This document shows positions 17,670 through 27,121 of a stretch of 64,000 nucleotides of DNA, in pieces. The stretch is from Pelomonas sp. Root1237. GTDB lineage: Bacteria; Pseudomonadota; Gammaproteobacteria; Burkholderiales; Burkholderiaceae_C. The position numbers and the translations under genes were made by a program. Below the pieces are notes generated by a model. That model made no database searches, had not been told where the DNA came from, and saw only the letters and a program-made list of their open reading frames with translations. The DNA lies in the NCBI RefSeq assembly GCF_001425055.1, contig NZ_LMDK01000017.1:383502-447501 (forward strand), in the 5' to 3' direction. Each line of letters starts with the position of its first letter. Positions within the stretch are counted from its first letter, which is position 1.

Positions 17670-18664
17670 GTACTGCGAACGACCAGTTCGGTCGGCATGA
17701 TCTCGCTGGCGGCGGCCTGGCCGCCGATCAGGTCCAGCACCTTGCGCGCCAGCAGCACGCCGCCGTGATGCCAGTCCTGGCGCACGCTGGTCAGCGGCGG
17801 CGCAAAGCTCTGGGCGGCGGGCGAGTCGTCATAGCCGATCACCGAGACCGCATCAGGCACGGCCAGGCCGGCATCGGTGAAGGCGCGCACAGCGCCCATG
17901 GCGAGCAGGTCGCTGGCGGCGAACAGACCGTCGGGCGCCTTGCCGCCTCGACCCAGGTTGGCGAGATGGGCCTGCACGGCCGTGAAGCCGGCACCGAAGG
18001 TGAAGGCCGCCGGCGTCAACGTCTGGGTCTTGAGCCCGGCCTTCTTCAGCGCCTTGGCGAAGCCCTGCTGGCGGTCGCGGATCTCGGCATGGCGCACGTC
18101 ACCGAGGAAGAGCAGCTCGCGCCGCTGCAGTGTGATGAGGCGCTCGGCCGCACAAGCGCCGCCATGGGCGTTGTCGCCGCCGACCACGACCGAGTCGCCG
18201 CGGCCATGCTCGGCTCCCCACACCACCATCGGCAGGCCCATCGCCGCAGCCGACTTCACCGCCGAGCCGTTGGCGCCCTGGCCCAGCAGGATGAGGCCGT
18301 CGGCGGACGCCGCCATGCCCTGGCCGGGGCTTTGCAGGGCCGACAGCAGCACGCTGTAGCCGCGCGAGGTCAGCTCCTGGGTGATGCCGCCGAGCAGCTG
18401 CAGCGGGTAGGCGTCGGTCATGGGACGGTCGGTGTCGGGCTGCATCTCCAGCATGACGGCGACCATGTGGCTGCGGCGCAGCCGCAGGTTGCGCGCATGG
18501 TGGTTGAAGCGGTAGCCGGCGGCTTCCGCCAGCGTCTTGATGCGCTCGCGCGTGGCCGGCGTGACCGAGGGGCTGTCGCGCAGCGCGCGCGAAACCGTGA
18601 TCGTGGAGACGCCGGCCAGAGCGGCGATCTGCTCCATCGTGACGGGCTTGGACTCCGTCGTCAT
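17666..18664 (-). CDS. LacI-family transcriptional regulator
   Basis: 332 residues from the ATG at 18664 (MTTESKPVTMEQIAALAG). The helix-turn-helix VTMEQIAALAGVSTITVSRAL and the hinge region AGYRFNHHARNLR are typical. The rest is a periplasmic-binding-protein-like effector domain with AADGLILLGQG, GGDNAHGG and VIGYDDSPAAQ. The effector is probably a sugar or sugar acid, not identifiable here. No operator of the LacI type was seen next to it, but good candidates exist at 32568 and at 55830/55873. Its coding end overlaps the orphan carboxypeptidase tail on the other strand by 4 nt. Confidence 0.92.
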   Translation of the reverse strand: MTTESKPVTMEQIAALAGVSTITVSRALRDSPSVTPATRERIKTLAEAAGYRFNHHARNLRLRRSHMVAVMLEMQPDTDRPMTDAYPLQLLGGITQELTSRGYSVLLSALQSPGQGMAASADGLILLGQGANGSAVKSAAAMGLPMVVWGAEHGRGDSVVVGGDNAHGGACAAERLITLQRRELLFLGDVRHAEIRDRQQGFAKALKKAGLKTQTLTPAAFTFGAGFTAVQAHLANLGRGGKAPDGLFAASDLLAMGAVRAFTDAGLAVPDAVSVIGYDDSPAAQSFAPPLTSVRQDWHHGGVLLARKVLDLIGGQAAASEIMPTELVVRST

Positions 18665-18727
18665 TGGTGCACCCTTCGGCCTACGGCCTTGCCTGGCCGA
18701 CAGCGCGTCCAGGCGTTCGCCAGGCAT

Positions 18728-18809
18728 GGGATGCCCACTGGGCATCCCAAGTCCGGGCTCACTCCCGCCAGGCGGGAGCGAGCTTGCTTGGGGCGGCCCG
18801 GCGCGGCGC
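18728..18809. repeat. Palindromic intergenic element after rlmJ
   Basis: Two near-perfect hairpins follow the rlmJ stop on the minus strand. One pairs GCTCACTCCCGCC (18757-18769) with GGCGGGAGCGAGC (18771-18783), with one mismatch. The other pairs GGGATGCCC (18728-18736) with GGGCATCCC (18740-18748). A GC-rich stretch joins them directly to the stop codon. From memory, sequences of this form are dispersed in related Burkholderiales, but only one copy is in the window. Confidence 0.5.
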
Positions 18810-19676
18810 TCATGCCACTTTCTGTTCCAGCACGTAGTTCGCGCCGTCGTACTGGCCCAGTCGCTCGACGAGCACCGGCAGGCATTCGGCCAGTTCGTCG
18901 TGCAGCGTGAACGGCGGGTTGGCGATGAACATGCCGCTGCCCAGCATGCCCAGGCCTTTGCCGTCCGGGCGGTCGGCGGGTTCGGCCACGGTCAGCCGCA
19001 CATGCAGCCAACCCTTCTTGGCGGCGGCGTCGGCGCTGCCCTTCAGGCGCGCCGCGAGCTGGCTCGATTCGAGCAGCTGCAGCTGCGGGTACCAGATCAT
19101 GATGACCGTGTCGGCGGCCCGCTCCAGCGCCTCGCGCAACGCCGAAAGCACCTTGCCGTAGTCGCTCTTGATCTCGTAGGACGGGTCCATCAGCAACGCG
19201 GCGCGGCGGGTGGGCGAGGGCAGCTCGGCCTTGATGGCGGCAAAGCCGTCGGTGTCGCGCACCTGCGTCTGCGCGCGGCCGTCGAGGTAGCTGGCCAGGA
19301 TGCGGTGGTCGGTCGAGTGCAGCTCGTAGACGCGCAGCCGGTCGGTCTCGCGCATCAGCATGTTGGCGATGGCCGGCGAGCCCGGGTACTGGCGCAGCTG
19401 GCCGCCGGGGTTGAAGGCGCGCACCAGGTCGAGGTAGTCGGCCAGCGGTGCGGGCAGGTCCTTGCGGTCGTAGAGCTTGACGACGCCTTCGGCGTACTCA
19501 CCCTTCTTCTGCGCATAGCGGCCTTCGACCGAGTAGCCACCGGCGCCTGCATGGGTGTCGATCAGCGTGTAGGGCTTGTCTTTCTCAGCCATGTAGCGCA
19601 GCACGCGCGTCAGCACGAGGTGCTTGAGGACGTCGGCATGGTTGCCGGCATGGAAGGCGTGGCGGTAGGCGAGCAT
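18810..19676 (-). CDS. rlmJ: 23S rRNA (adenine-N6)-methyltransferase RlmJ
   Basis: 288 residues from the ATG at 19676 (MLAYRHAFHAGNHADVLKH). This N-terminus is diagnostic of RlmJ, which methylates A2030 of 23S rRNA from S-adenosylmethionine. LIDTHAGAGGY is the SAM-binding motif I, and MDPSYEIKSDYGKV occupies the place of the DPPY catalytic motif, with Ser instead of the second Pro. GSGMFIANPPFTL is the conserved C-terminal segment. The gene is divergent from the OYE reductase with about 100 bp between starts. A longer upstream open frame runs through the reductase gene and is an artefact. Confidence 0.93.
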   Translation of the reverse strand: MLAYRHAFHAGNHADVLKHLVLTRVLRYMAEKDKPYTLIDTHAGAGGYSVEGRYAQKKGEYAEGVVKLYDRKDLPAPLADYLDLVRAFNPGGQLRQYPGSPAIANMLMRETDRLRVYELHSTDHRILASYLDGRAQTQVRDTDGFAAIKAELPSPTRRAALLMDPSYEIKSDYGKVLSALREALERAADTVIMIWYPQLQLLESSQLAARLKGSADAAAKKGWLHVRLTVAEPADRPDGKGLGMLGSGMFIANPPFTLHDELAECLPVLVERLGQYDGANYVLEQKVA

Positions 19677-19778
19677 GGCGCGATTGTCGCTAACACATCC
19701 GCCATCAACCCCACCGGGACGGGGAAAGTCGGCCCCGGCCAGACTTGCAACCATCCTTACCGGCCCTATTTCACCGCC

Positions 19779-20861
19779 ATGCCTACCCTTTTCGACCCCA
19801 TCCGCTTCGGCGACATCCAGCTGGCCAACCGCGTCGTCATGGCGCCGCTGACGCGCAACCGCGCCACCCGCCAGACCCCGCACGACCTGCATGTCGAGTA
19901 CTACCGCCAGCGCGCCGGCGCCGGCCTGCTGATCACCGAGGCGACCCAGATCCGCCCCGATGGCCAGGGCTATTTCGACACGCCGGGCATCCACACGCCC
20001 GAGCAGATCGCCGCCTGGAAGCAGGTGACGGACGCCGTGCATGCTGCGGGCGGCAAGATCGTCGTGCAGCTCTGGCATGTGGGCCGCATCTCGCTGAAGA
20101 GCCTGCAGCCGGGCGGCCAGCAGCCGGTGTCGTCCACCAATCGCGCCGCCAAGACCAAGACCTATGCGGCCTATGGCGAGCTGGTGCCCACCGATGAGCC
20201 CCGCGCACTCGCCACGCATGAGATCCCGCAGCTGATCGCTGACTATGTGCAGGCCGCCAAGAACGCCATCGCCGCCGGCTTTGACGGCGTCGAGGTCCAC
20301 GGCGCCAACGGCTATCTGCTCGACCAGTTCCTGCGTGACAGCGCCAACGACCGCAACGATGAATACGGCGGCTCCATCGAGAACCGCGCCCGCCTGCTGA
20401 TCGAGGTCATGACGGCGGTGGCCGGCACCATCGGCGCCGGCCGCACGGCGCTGCGCCTGAGCCCGGTCACGCCGAGCAACGACATCGGCCAGGACAGCAA
20501 TCCGCAGGCTCTCTTCAACTACGTGGCCAACCAGCTCGCGCCGCTGAAGCTGGCCTTCCTGGAGGTGGTGGAAGGCGCCACCGGCGGCGCACGCGACGTC
20601 GCACCCTTCGATTACGCCGAGCTGCGCCGCCGCTTCAACGGCCCCTATATCGCCAACAACGGCTACGACCGCACCATGGCCCTGGACGCCGTCGCCAGCG
20701 GCAAGGCGGACGCGGTGGCCATTGGCCGGCCCTTCATCGCCAACCCCGACCTCGTCGAGCGCATCCGCGGCGACCTGCCCTGGGCCGCGCCGCAGAAGGA
20801 GACTTTCTACGGCGGCGGTGCCGAGGGCTACACGGACTACCCGGTGCTGAAGCGCGCCTGA
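19779..20861 (+). CDS. nemA: Old Yellow Enzyme family alkene reductase (NemA-like)
   Basis: 360 residues from the ATG at 19779 (MPTLFDPIRFGDIQLANR). FMN-dependent TIM-barrel enzyme that uses NAD(P)H to reduce activated C=C bonds, nitrate esters or N-ethylmaleimide. Landmarks are VVMAPLTRNRA, QLWHVGRIS, EVHGANGYLLDQFLRD with the substrate-binding His-Asn pair, DEYGGSIENRARL, and GKADAVAIGRPFIANPDLVERI for the FMN phosphate. The in vivo substrate is unknown. No TetR/NemR-type repressor gene adjoins it. Confidence 0.92.
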   Translation: MPTLFDPIRFGDIQLANRVVMAPLTRNRATRQTPHDLHVEYYRQRAGAGLLITEATQIRPDGQGYFDTPGIHTPEQIAAWKQVTDAVHAAGGKIVVQLWHVGRISLKSLQPGGQQPVSSTNRAAKTKTYAAYGELVPTDEPRALATHEIPQLIADYVQAAKNAIAAGFDGVEVHGANGYLLDQFLRDSANDRNDEYGGSIENRARLLIEVMTAVAGTIGAGRTALRLSPVTPSNDIGQDSNPQALFNYVANQLAPLKLAFLEVVEGATGGARDVAPFDYAELRRRFNGPYIANNGYDRTMALDAVASGKADAVAIGRPFIANPDLVERIRGDLPWAAPQKETFYGGGAEGYTDYPVLKRA

Positions 20862-20867
20862 CCCATA

Positions 20868-20886
20868 CGCCGCCGATATGGCGGCG
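20868..20886. other. Intergenic hairpin after the OYE gene
   Basis: CGCCGCC and GGCGGCG form a perfect 7-bp stem around GATAT, 6 nt after the reductase stop. No T-tract follows, so a terminator role is only possible, not shown. Confidence 0.4.
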
Positions 20887-20940
20887 CGCCGGTGCCGAGC
20901 TGCGACGACGCCAATGACCTGACGGCCGGCTTCAACGCCC

Positions 20941-22071
20941 TCAGGACTGGAAAGCGCCGGGGTGGCGCGCCGGCCCGTTGAGGGCCTGGCTGGTGTGAGG
21001 GTGGCGGTACTCGCGCGAAGGCGCGAGCTTCATGCCGCCCCCCTCGCCGGCGTCGGCAGCCTTGCCGCGCAGTGACGAATCGGGCTTGAGTCGGTAGTCG
21101 TCGCGCGCCGCGCGCACAAACTCATCCCAGTCGGCGTGGAAGTTGGCGCGCCGCGTCCAATGCCCCTCGGCCGCGAGCTGGGGGCCGCCGACGAGCAGGT
21201 TGTTGGCCAGCACGACCTCGGCCTGCGGCGGCGTCACGCGCAACCAGATGCCGCCGCTGGGCAGTTGGTCCACCAGCGTGTTGTTGACGAGGTAGAGGGC
21301 CTGCTTCTCCCATTTCGCACCCTCGACGCCGAAGGAAATGACGTGCGGGTTCTCCGTCATCGAGCTCTGCATGATGAGGTTGCCCATGACGACGGCAACG
21401 CCGCCATTGGGGAACTCCAGCTCATAGCTCGCGCGGCCACCGATCTCGTCGGACAGGCGGTTGTAGAGGATGTGGTTGAGGGCCGCGCGGCTCTTCAGCA
21501 GATGGCCGTGCAGGCCGTGGTGGAAGTAGCTGCCGGTCACGGCCAGGCGCTTGATGGCGCCGACGTAGAGGTTGTGCGTCTTGCCCTCGCGCGGCAGGAT
21601 GGGGCCGAAGTCGCAGTCGGCGATGTCGAGCTCGATGGCCTCATCGTTGGCGGTCAGCACGCCGTTCTCGTTGTCGCTGAAGGTGCAGTCCACCAGCGTC
21701 AGTGAACCGGCCTCGACACGGATGCCGGCGCCGTTGCGATCGGGCACCGCGGCGCCGGTGAAATCGAAGCCTTCGATGCGCTGGCGCCGGCCGGTCGTCA
21801 CGAACAGGCCCTTGCCCTGCGCGTGGGCGCCGGCCGCGACCAGCTTCACGCGGCCGCCGACGGCACGCAGCGTCAGCCCGTGCTGGGGCCAAGTGGCGAC
21901 ATCGGCCACGTACTCGCCCGCATCGACCTCGACGAGCATGCCGTCACGCGCTTGGCGGGCCGCGGCGGCCAGCGACTTGACGGCGCGCCTGGGTCCGACC
22001 TGCAGCACCGGGCCGGCATAGGCGGCAACGGGCGCCAACCCTGCCACGGCCAACAGCAGCCGGCGCCGCAT
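20941..22071 (-). CDS. Exported right-handed beta-helix protein
   Basis: 376 residues from the ATG at 22071. The signal peptide is MRRRLLLAVAGLAPVAAYA. The rest has the regular pattern of a parallel beta-helix (pectate-lyase/NosD-like): repeats such as GIRVEAGSLTLVDCTFSDNENG, AIELDIADCDF and ALYLVNNTLVDQ. No catalytic residues of a known polysaccharide lyase are obvious. Its ATG overlaps the stop of the MOSC gene in TAATG, so translation is probably coupled. Surface or periplasmic polysaccharide binding is plausible but inferred. Confidence 0.82.
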   Translation of the reverse strand: MRRRLLLAVAGLAPVAAYAGPVLQVGPRRAVKSLAAAARQARDGMLVEVDAGEYVADVATWPQHGLTLRAVGGRVKLVAAGAHAQGKGLFVTTGRRQRIEGFDFTGAAVPDRNGAGIRVEAGSLTLVDCTFSDNENGVLTANDEAIELDIADCDFGPILPREGKTHNLYVGAIKRLAVTGSYFHHGLHGHLLKSRAALNHILYNRLSDEIGGRASYELEFPNGGVAVVMGNLIMQSSMTENPHVISFGVEGAKWEKQALYLVNNTLVDQLPSGGIWLRVTPPQAEVVLANNLLVGGPQLAAEGHWTRRANFHADWDEFVRAARDDYRLKPDSSLRGKAADAGEGGGMKLAPSREYRHPHTSQALNGPARHPGAFQS

Positions 22072-22637
22072 TAGCCCTTCTTCTTCATTTTTGCCTTGAA
22101 GAGCTCGACGATGCCCACCTCGCGTGGGCCTGCGATCAGCTCGAAGCTCTCGCCGGCCGTGATCGAGCCCTCCCGCTTCACGGCGAGGTAGAAACCGCAG
22201 TAGCCGCTCTGCGCCATCAGCTTGGCGGCCTGGTTGAAGCCCATGTGCGCGTTGAACTTGAAGCAGGGGTAGCGCGGCTCGGACACGACGAGCTCGCAGT
22301 CCGGGAAGCTCAGCACATCGCCGATCCAGACCCTGCTTTCCAGCAGGCCCGTCAACGTCAGGTTCTCGCCGCAATCCCCCGGCTGCAGCGCGCCTTCCAC
22401 CTTGGCCTGGCCGCGCACCGTCTGCCAGAAAGCGTAGTGCTCCTGGGGGTAGGCATAGACGGCCTTGCTCAAGCCGCCGTGCACGCTCAGGTCGGCCTGC
22501 TCGTCGCCGTCCAGGCCCAGGGGCCGGACATCGACGGGCCCCTGGCAGTGGCGCTTGCGAATGGCCGAATCCAGTACCTGGCCCGAGGTCGCAACAAAGT
22601 GTTCGACGCGGGCGGTGTTCACGCTGACGACTTGCAT
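22071..22637 (-). CDS. MOSC-domain protein (YiiM-like)
   Basis: 188 residues from the ATG at 22637 (MQVVSVNTARVEHF). The MOSC fold is recognised from DGDEQADLSVHGGLSKAVYAYP, GDCGENLTLTGL, IGDVLSFP and EPRYPCFKF, with the conserved Cys. The family carries sulfur or molybdenum-cofactor chemistry, and YiiM reduces N-hydroxylated compounds. ATGs 9 and 30 bases further upstream are in frame but weaker. It is the first gene of a two-gene unit with the beta-helix protein, an unusual partner. Confidence 0.87.
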   Translation of the reverse strand: MQVVSVNTARVEHFVATSGQVLDSAIRKRHCQGPVDVRPLGLDGDEQADLSVHGGLSKAVYAYPQEHYAFWQTVRGQAKVEGALQPGDCGENLTLTGLLESRVWIGDVLSFPDCELVVSEPRYPCFKFNAHMGFNQAAKLMAQSGYCGFYLAVKREGSITAGESFELIAGPREVGIVELFKAKMKKKG

Positions 22638-22731
22638 GGCGGCCATTGTCCAGGAGGCTTTCGGCATGTCGGCCTACAAGGGCGCGCCGACCGTGCGTCT
22701 AGGCTTCGGCCAAAACTTTTAGGGAGAGCCT

Positions 22732-23982
22732 ATGAATGCACTAGACACCGGCGCGCGGGTCTGGGCCGGCTTGGCCGTTCCTCCGTCCAGCGCGCTGATG
22801 TTCGTCGTTGGCGTGCTGCTGGCCGGCGCTCTGGCCGGCGAATTCATCGCCGCGACGACGCGGCTGCCGCGCGTGGTCGGCTACACATTGGCAGGCTGCG
22901 TGGCCGCTGCCTTCGGCCACGGCGTTGCGATGCCGCTGGCCGGCGCGGCCCAGACTGTGACCGACCTGGCCCTGGGCCTGCTGTTGTTCGAGATCGGCAG
23001 CCGCGTGCACCTGCGCTGGCTGGTCCGCAACCCTGGCCTGGCGCTGACCAGCCTGGCCGAAGCCCTGCTCAGTGCGCTGGCGGTGGCCTTCGTACTGCGC
23101 CTGTTCGACCTCAGCTGGCAGACGGCCATCGCCTGCGCCATCCTGGCCATGCCGGCGCCCGCCGCCGTGTCGGGGCGCGTCGCGATGGAATTGGGGGCTG
23201 CGGGTCAAGTCACGCAGCGGGCTTCGTTGCTGACGGCCTTGAACACGCTGTACGCCGTTGTCGCGCTGATCCTGATGCGCACCTGGTGGGCGGCCGACGA
23301 CGGCGGCAGCCTGTCGCAGGCGCTCGCTGGCCTGGCGATCTCGCTGCTGACGACACTGGGGCTGGCCGCGCTGCTGGCGGGCGCCGTCTACCTCGTCGCG
23401 CGGCGACTGGACCTGCGCAACGAGAGCGCCGTGCTGCTGCTGTTCGGCCTGGTCGCCTTCGCCATCGTCGCCGCGCGCGCCATCGGCGTGTCGACGCTGC
23501 TGATGCCGCTGCTGGCGGGCCTGCTGCTGCGCAACACCAGCGACCGGCCCTGGGTCTGGCCGCGTCACTTCGGCACCTCGGGCGGGGCGCTGGTGCTGAT
23601 GCTCTTCGTCATCGTCGGCTCGGCCTGGTCGCCCAAGATCCTCGTCGCCGGCGGCTTCGCCGCGCTGGCGCTGCTGGCAGCCCGCTTCATCGCCAAGACC
23701 GTGGCCATCGTGGCGCTGGCGCCCATGGCCAAGGCCAGTTGGCGCCAGGGCCTGGCGCTATCGATCACGATGACGCCGCTGTCCGCGACCGCCCTGGTCA
23801 TGCTCAGCGAGCTGATGCGCGCCGAGCCTGAACTGGCCGCTGGCGCCGTGCCCATCATCCTGGCCAGCATCGCCGTGCTGGAGCTGATCGGCCCCATCGC
23901 CGTGCAGTTCGCGCTGCGCCTGGCCGGGGAACTGCCGCCCGCGCCCAAGCGCGTCCCACGCAACAAGGAGGCCGTTGAATGA
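22732..23982 (+). CDS. Cation:proton antiporter, CPA2/KefB type
   Basis: 416 residues and about 12 hydrophobic spans, with no C-terminal TrkA domain. [31 protein letters not shown] and the conserved [22 protein letters not shown] region fit Na+/H+ or K+/H+ exchangers of PF00999. AGGGAG precedes the ATG by 6 nt. The stop overlaps the ybdK start (ATGA), so the two genes form a coupled pair. Ion specificity is not readable. Confidence 0.88.
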   Translation: MNALDTGARVWAGLAVPPSSALMFVVGVLLAGALAGEFIAATTRLPRVVGYTLAGCVAAAFGHGVAMPLAGAAQTVTDLALGLLLFEIGSRVHLRWLVRNPGLALTSLAEALLSALAVAFVLRLFDLSWQTAIACAILAMPAPAAVSGRVAMELGAAGQVTQRASLLTALNTLYAVVALILMRTWWAADDGGSLSQALAGLAISLLTTLGLAALLAGAVYLVARRLDLRNESAVLLLFGLVAFAIVAARAIGVSTLLMPLLAGLLLRNTSDRPWVWPRHFGTSGGALVLMLFVIVGSAWSPKILVAGGFAALALLAARFIAKTVAIVALAPMAKASWRQGLALSITMTPLSATALVMLSELMRAEPELAAGAVPIILASIAVLELIGPIAVQFALRLAGELPPAPKRVPRNKEAVE

Positions 23983-25097
23983 GCCTGGGTGATTTCTCCA
24001 AATCGCAGCCGCTCACCCTCGGTGTCGAGCTCGAACTGCAGATCGTCAACAGCGACGACTACGACCTCGCGCCTGTCTCGGGTGACCTGATGCGGCTGAT
24101 GGAAAAGCGCAGCATCCCGGGCGACGTGAAGCCCGAGATCACCAGCAGCATGATCGAGCTGGCCACCGGCGTCTGCACGGGCTTCGGCCAGGTGCTGTCG
24201 GAGCTGGGCCAGATCCGCGACGCGCTGGTGGACTGTGCCGAAAAGCTGGACGTGAGTCTGTGCGGCGGCGGCACCCACCCCTTCCAGCACTGGAAGCGCC
24301 AGCGCATCTTCGAGACGCCGCGCTTTCATGAGCTGTCGTCGCTGTACGGCTACCTGTCCAAGCAGTTCACCATCTTCGGCCAGCATGTCCACATCGGCTG
24401 CCCGAGCGCCGACGAAGCCCTGGTGCTGCTGCACGGCATGAGCCGCTTCATCCCCCACCTGATCGCGCTGGCAGCATCGTCTCCGTTTGTGCAGGGCGAG
24501 GACACCGGCTTCGATTCGGCACGCCTGAACTCGGTCTTCGCCTTCCCGCTGTCGGGCCGTGCGCCGTTCGTGCAAACCTGGACCGACTTCGAGGCCTACT
24601 TCGCCAAGATGACCCGCACCGGCGTTGTCTCGGGCATGAAGGACTTCTACTGGGACATCCGCCCCAAGCCCGAGTTCGGCACCATCGAAGTCCGCGTGCT
24701 TGACACGCCGCTGACCATCGAGAAGGCGGCGGCCCTGGCCGGCTTCATCCAGTGCCTGGCGCGCTGGATCACGGTGGAGAAACCGTTCAAGCTCAGCGAA
24801 GACGATTACCTGCCCTACACCTTCAACCGCTTCCAGGCCTGCCGCTTCGGCCTGGACGGCACCTTCGTCGATCCCGAGACCGGTGACCACCGCGTGCTGC
24901 GCGACGACCTGATCCATGTGCTGACCAAGCTGGACACCCACGCCGGTGACCTGCACGCGGAAGCCGCGCTGCAATACATGCGCCGCGAGATCAACGGCAT
25001 TGGCAACGATGCATCCTGGCTGCGGCGCGTCGAGGCCGAGAACCACCTGTTGCCCGAAGTGGTGAGGCGGGCGGCCAAACGCTGGCACGGCAGCTGA
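23979..25097 (+). CDS. ybdK: Carboxylate-amine ligase YbdK (GCS2 family)
   Basis: 372 residues, the same length as the E. coli protein. [13 protein letters not shown] is the ATP/substrate-binding start of glutamate-cysteine ligase type 2. [42 protein letters not shown] and [13 protein letters not shown] follow in the family order. YbdK proteins have weak gamma-glutamylcysteine ligase activity in vitro and an unsettled physiological role. Translationally coupled to the antiporter upstream, which hints at a thiol-linked ion response as with Kef systems; this is inference. Confidence 0.93.
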   Translation: MSLGDFSKSQPLTLGVELELQIVNSDDYDLAPVSGDLMRLMEKRSIPGDVKPEITSSMIELATGVCTGFGQVLSELGQIRDALVDCAEKLDVSLCGGGTHPFQHWKRQRIFETPRFHELSSLYGYLSKQFTIFGQHVHIGCPSADEALVLLHGMSRFIPHLIALAASSPFVQGEDTGFDSARLNSVFAFPLSGRAPFVQTWTDFEAYFAKMTRTGVVSGMKDFYWDIRPKPEFGTIEVRVLDTPLTIEKAAALAGFIQCLARWITVEKPFKLSEDDYLPYTFNRFQACRFGLDGTFVDPETGDHRVLRDDLIHVLTKLDTHAGDLHAEAALQYMRREINGIGNDASWLRRVEAENHLLPEVVRRAAKRWHGS

Positions 25098-25158
25098 AGC
25101 GGTCACCAGCTGGCCGCGGACCCATAGGCAGCCCACGGCCGCGAAGTGCTCGAAGTGC

Positions 25159-27009
25159 TCACGGCACCTGCACGACCGCCAGGCTGTCCTCGACCAACAG
25201 CTTGCTGCCCCACCCCGGGCCGAAGACGCCGGCGCCGATGCGGTATCGGCCCTTCTCCTTCGGCGCCCAGGTGAAGCGGAACGTCCGGGTTTGCAAGGTG
25301 TCCAGCTTCTGGTCGGCGAAGAATTGCTGCCCGACCTTGTTGCCGGCCTCGTCCTTGACCTCGAAATTGACAACGACCGCGTGGGCTGGCCCGCCCCGGT
25401 TGGCGACGACGAGGTCAAAGGCCGCTTCGTCGCCCGGCGCCAACGCGGCCTGCACGGGTTGCACCGACAGCGCGAGCAGGGGCGGCGGCGCGGTCTGCGG
25501 CGCGGCGGGCCGGCGTGCGGACAGCCACTCCCGGAGCTTGCTCGTGATCAGTTCCGGCTCGGTATCGATGTTGGACAACACGACGACCGTCACGTCTTCG
25601 TCGGGAAACATCTCGAACCGATTCGTCGCGCCCGGCGCGCCGCCGCCGTGCCAGACGACGCGGCGGCCGTTGTACCGCTCGACATGGGCCCCGTAGCCGT
25701 ATTCGACGCCATCAGGCTGCTCGGTCACACCGGTCCAGAACTGCTCGACCAGGTCGCGCCTCAACAGGCGGCCGCGATACAGCGCGTCGGCGAAGCGGGC
25801 CATGTCGCCGACCGTGGCGAAAGCCATGTTGGCCGGAGACCCGATCAAGGGCAGGCGCGCGGTGCTCGGCGCCTTGCCGCCGGACGGCGCATCCTCGTGG
25901 GCCGTTGCCACGCGATGCCTGCCGTCGGTGGGAGAACAGAAGCAGCTGTCGCGCATGCCGGCCGCATTGAACACATGCCGCTGCACGTAGTCGCGATAGG
26001 GCTCGCCCGACACCCGCTCGATGATGGCACCCAGCAGGACATAGCCCGCATTGCTGTAGCTGAATTGCTGGCCTGGGGGAGAGGCCAGCGGGGCGCCGAT
26101 GAAGGAGGCCGTCATCTCGGCCACGCCACGCGCGGTGCGCGGAGGTTCCAAACCCTTCTCGATGGCTTCCCGTGCGCCGACCATGCCGGACGTGTGCGAC
26201 AGCAGGTGGTGCACCGTCACCTGCCGTCCCAGCTCGGTGTCGGCCAGCTCGGGCAACAGCTTGCCGACCGGGTCCGACAGCCGGACCTTGCCCGCCTGCA
26301 CCAGCTGGCCCACGCCGACGGCCGTGAACATCTTGGTGATCGAGGCCAGGTTGAAGCGCGTGCGCAGCACGTTGCGGGCATGGGCATCCCGATCCGCATC
26401 ACCCACGGCCCGCGCGTAAAGCGTGCGCCCGCCGCCTTGCACGAGCACGGCGCCCGAGAACCGGTCGCTCGCAGCGAGAAAGTCGATGAGCCCATCCAGC
26501 CGTGCGCGCCAATGCCGCCCGTCCAGCCCGGCCTCGGCCAGTTCCGGCGGCGCGTTGGCCGAGCCGATTCCCAAGGCGACGATCTTGTGGGGTGGTGCCG
26601 GCTCGGAGAATTCCGGCGGCTTGGCGGCGGTAAAGACCGACAGGCGGTACCAGGCAGACGTCGCCAAGCCTTGCGCCAGGGCTTCGATCCCGATGGCGCT
26701 CGACCGCTCGACGCGACGCAGCGCCAGGCCGCCTGTCATCGCATGCAGGCGCCGCAGATCCTGGACCTGTCCCGCGGCGAACTGGCGGTCTCGTTCGGCG
26801 GCGTCGAAGCTGTCGGCGACCAGCGCCTGCAACGCAATGGCGTCACCGCTATTGAGCACGTTCAGGAGGGTGCCGAGCCGCTCCCCGGGGGCGGTTTGCG
26901 GCAGCGGCGGCGAGACGCTTGCCGGCGTTCGGGAGGCATCCGCCGCGTTGGCGACCAGCGGCGCGACCAGCAGCATCAGCAGCGCGAGCGCAGACGGAAC
27001 AGGCTTCAT
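25159..27009 (-). CDS. Exported serine hydrolase, class C beta-lactamase fold
   Basis: 616 residues from the ATG at 27009, with signal peptide MKPVPSALALLMLLVAPLVANA. Three parts are visible. An N-terminal region (about 30-190) resembles domains of accessory hydrolases. A beta-lactamase/transpeptidase-like domain (about 195-510) has the S-x-x-K in FNLASITKMF, the Tyr-Ser-Asn in FSYSNAGYVL, and the HGG motif in VVWHGGGAPG. A C-terminal CARDB/Ig-like domain carries LSVQPVQAALAPGDEAAFDLVV. It probably acts as a periplasmic peptidase or esterase; beta-lactam hydrolysis is not implied. Monocistronic and divergent from the MFS gene. Confidence 0.88.
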   Translation of the reverse strand: MKPVPSALALLMLLVAPLVANAADASRTPASVSPPLPQTAPGERLGTLLNVLNSGDAIALQALVADSFDAAERDRQFAAGQVQDLRRLHAMTGGLALRRVERSSAIGIEALAQGLATSAWYRLSVFTAAKPPEFSEPAPPHKIVALGIGSANAPPELAEAGLDGRHWRARLDGLIDFLAASDRFSGAVLVQGGGRTLYARAVGDADRDAHARNVLRTRFNLASITKMFTAVGVGQLVQAGKVRLSDPVGKLLPELADTELGRQVTVHHLLSHTSGMVGAREAIEKGLEPPRTARGVAEMTASFIGAPLASPPGQQFSYSNAGYVLLGAIIERVSGEPYRDYVQRHVFNAAGMRDSCFCSPTDGRHRVATAHEDAPSGGKAPSTARLPLIGSPANMAFATVGDMARFADALYRGRLLRRDLVEQFWTGVTEQPDGVEYGYGAHVERYNGRRVVWHGGGAPGATNRFEMFPDEDVTVVVLSNIDTEPELITSKLREWLSARRPAAPQTAPPPLLALSVQPVQAALAPGDEAAFDLVVANRGGPAHAVVVNFEVKDEAGNKVGQQFFADQKLDTLQTRTFRFTWAPKEKGRYRIGAGVFGPGWGSKLLVEDSLAVVQVP

Positions 27010-27121
27010 CGTTTCTCCAGAGCGCGACGGCAGGCGAAGATGCCGCTGAATCAGTGCGTCATGCCTCAGTATTCCCCAGCACAGCTGGCAACATGGCGGC
27101 CGCTCCTGCTGCCATTCCCTC

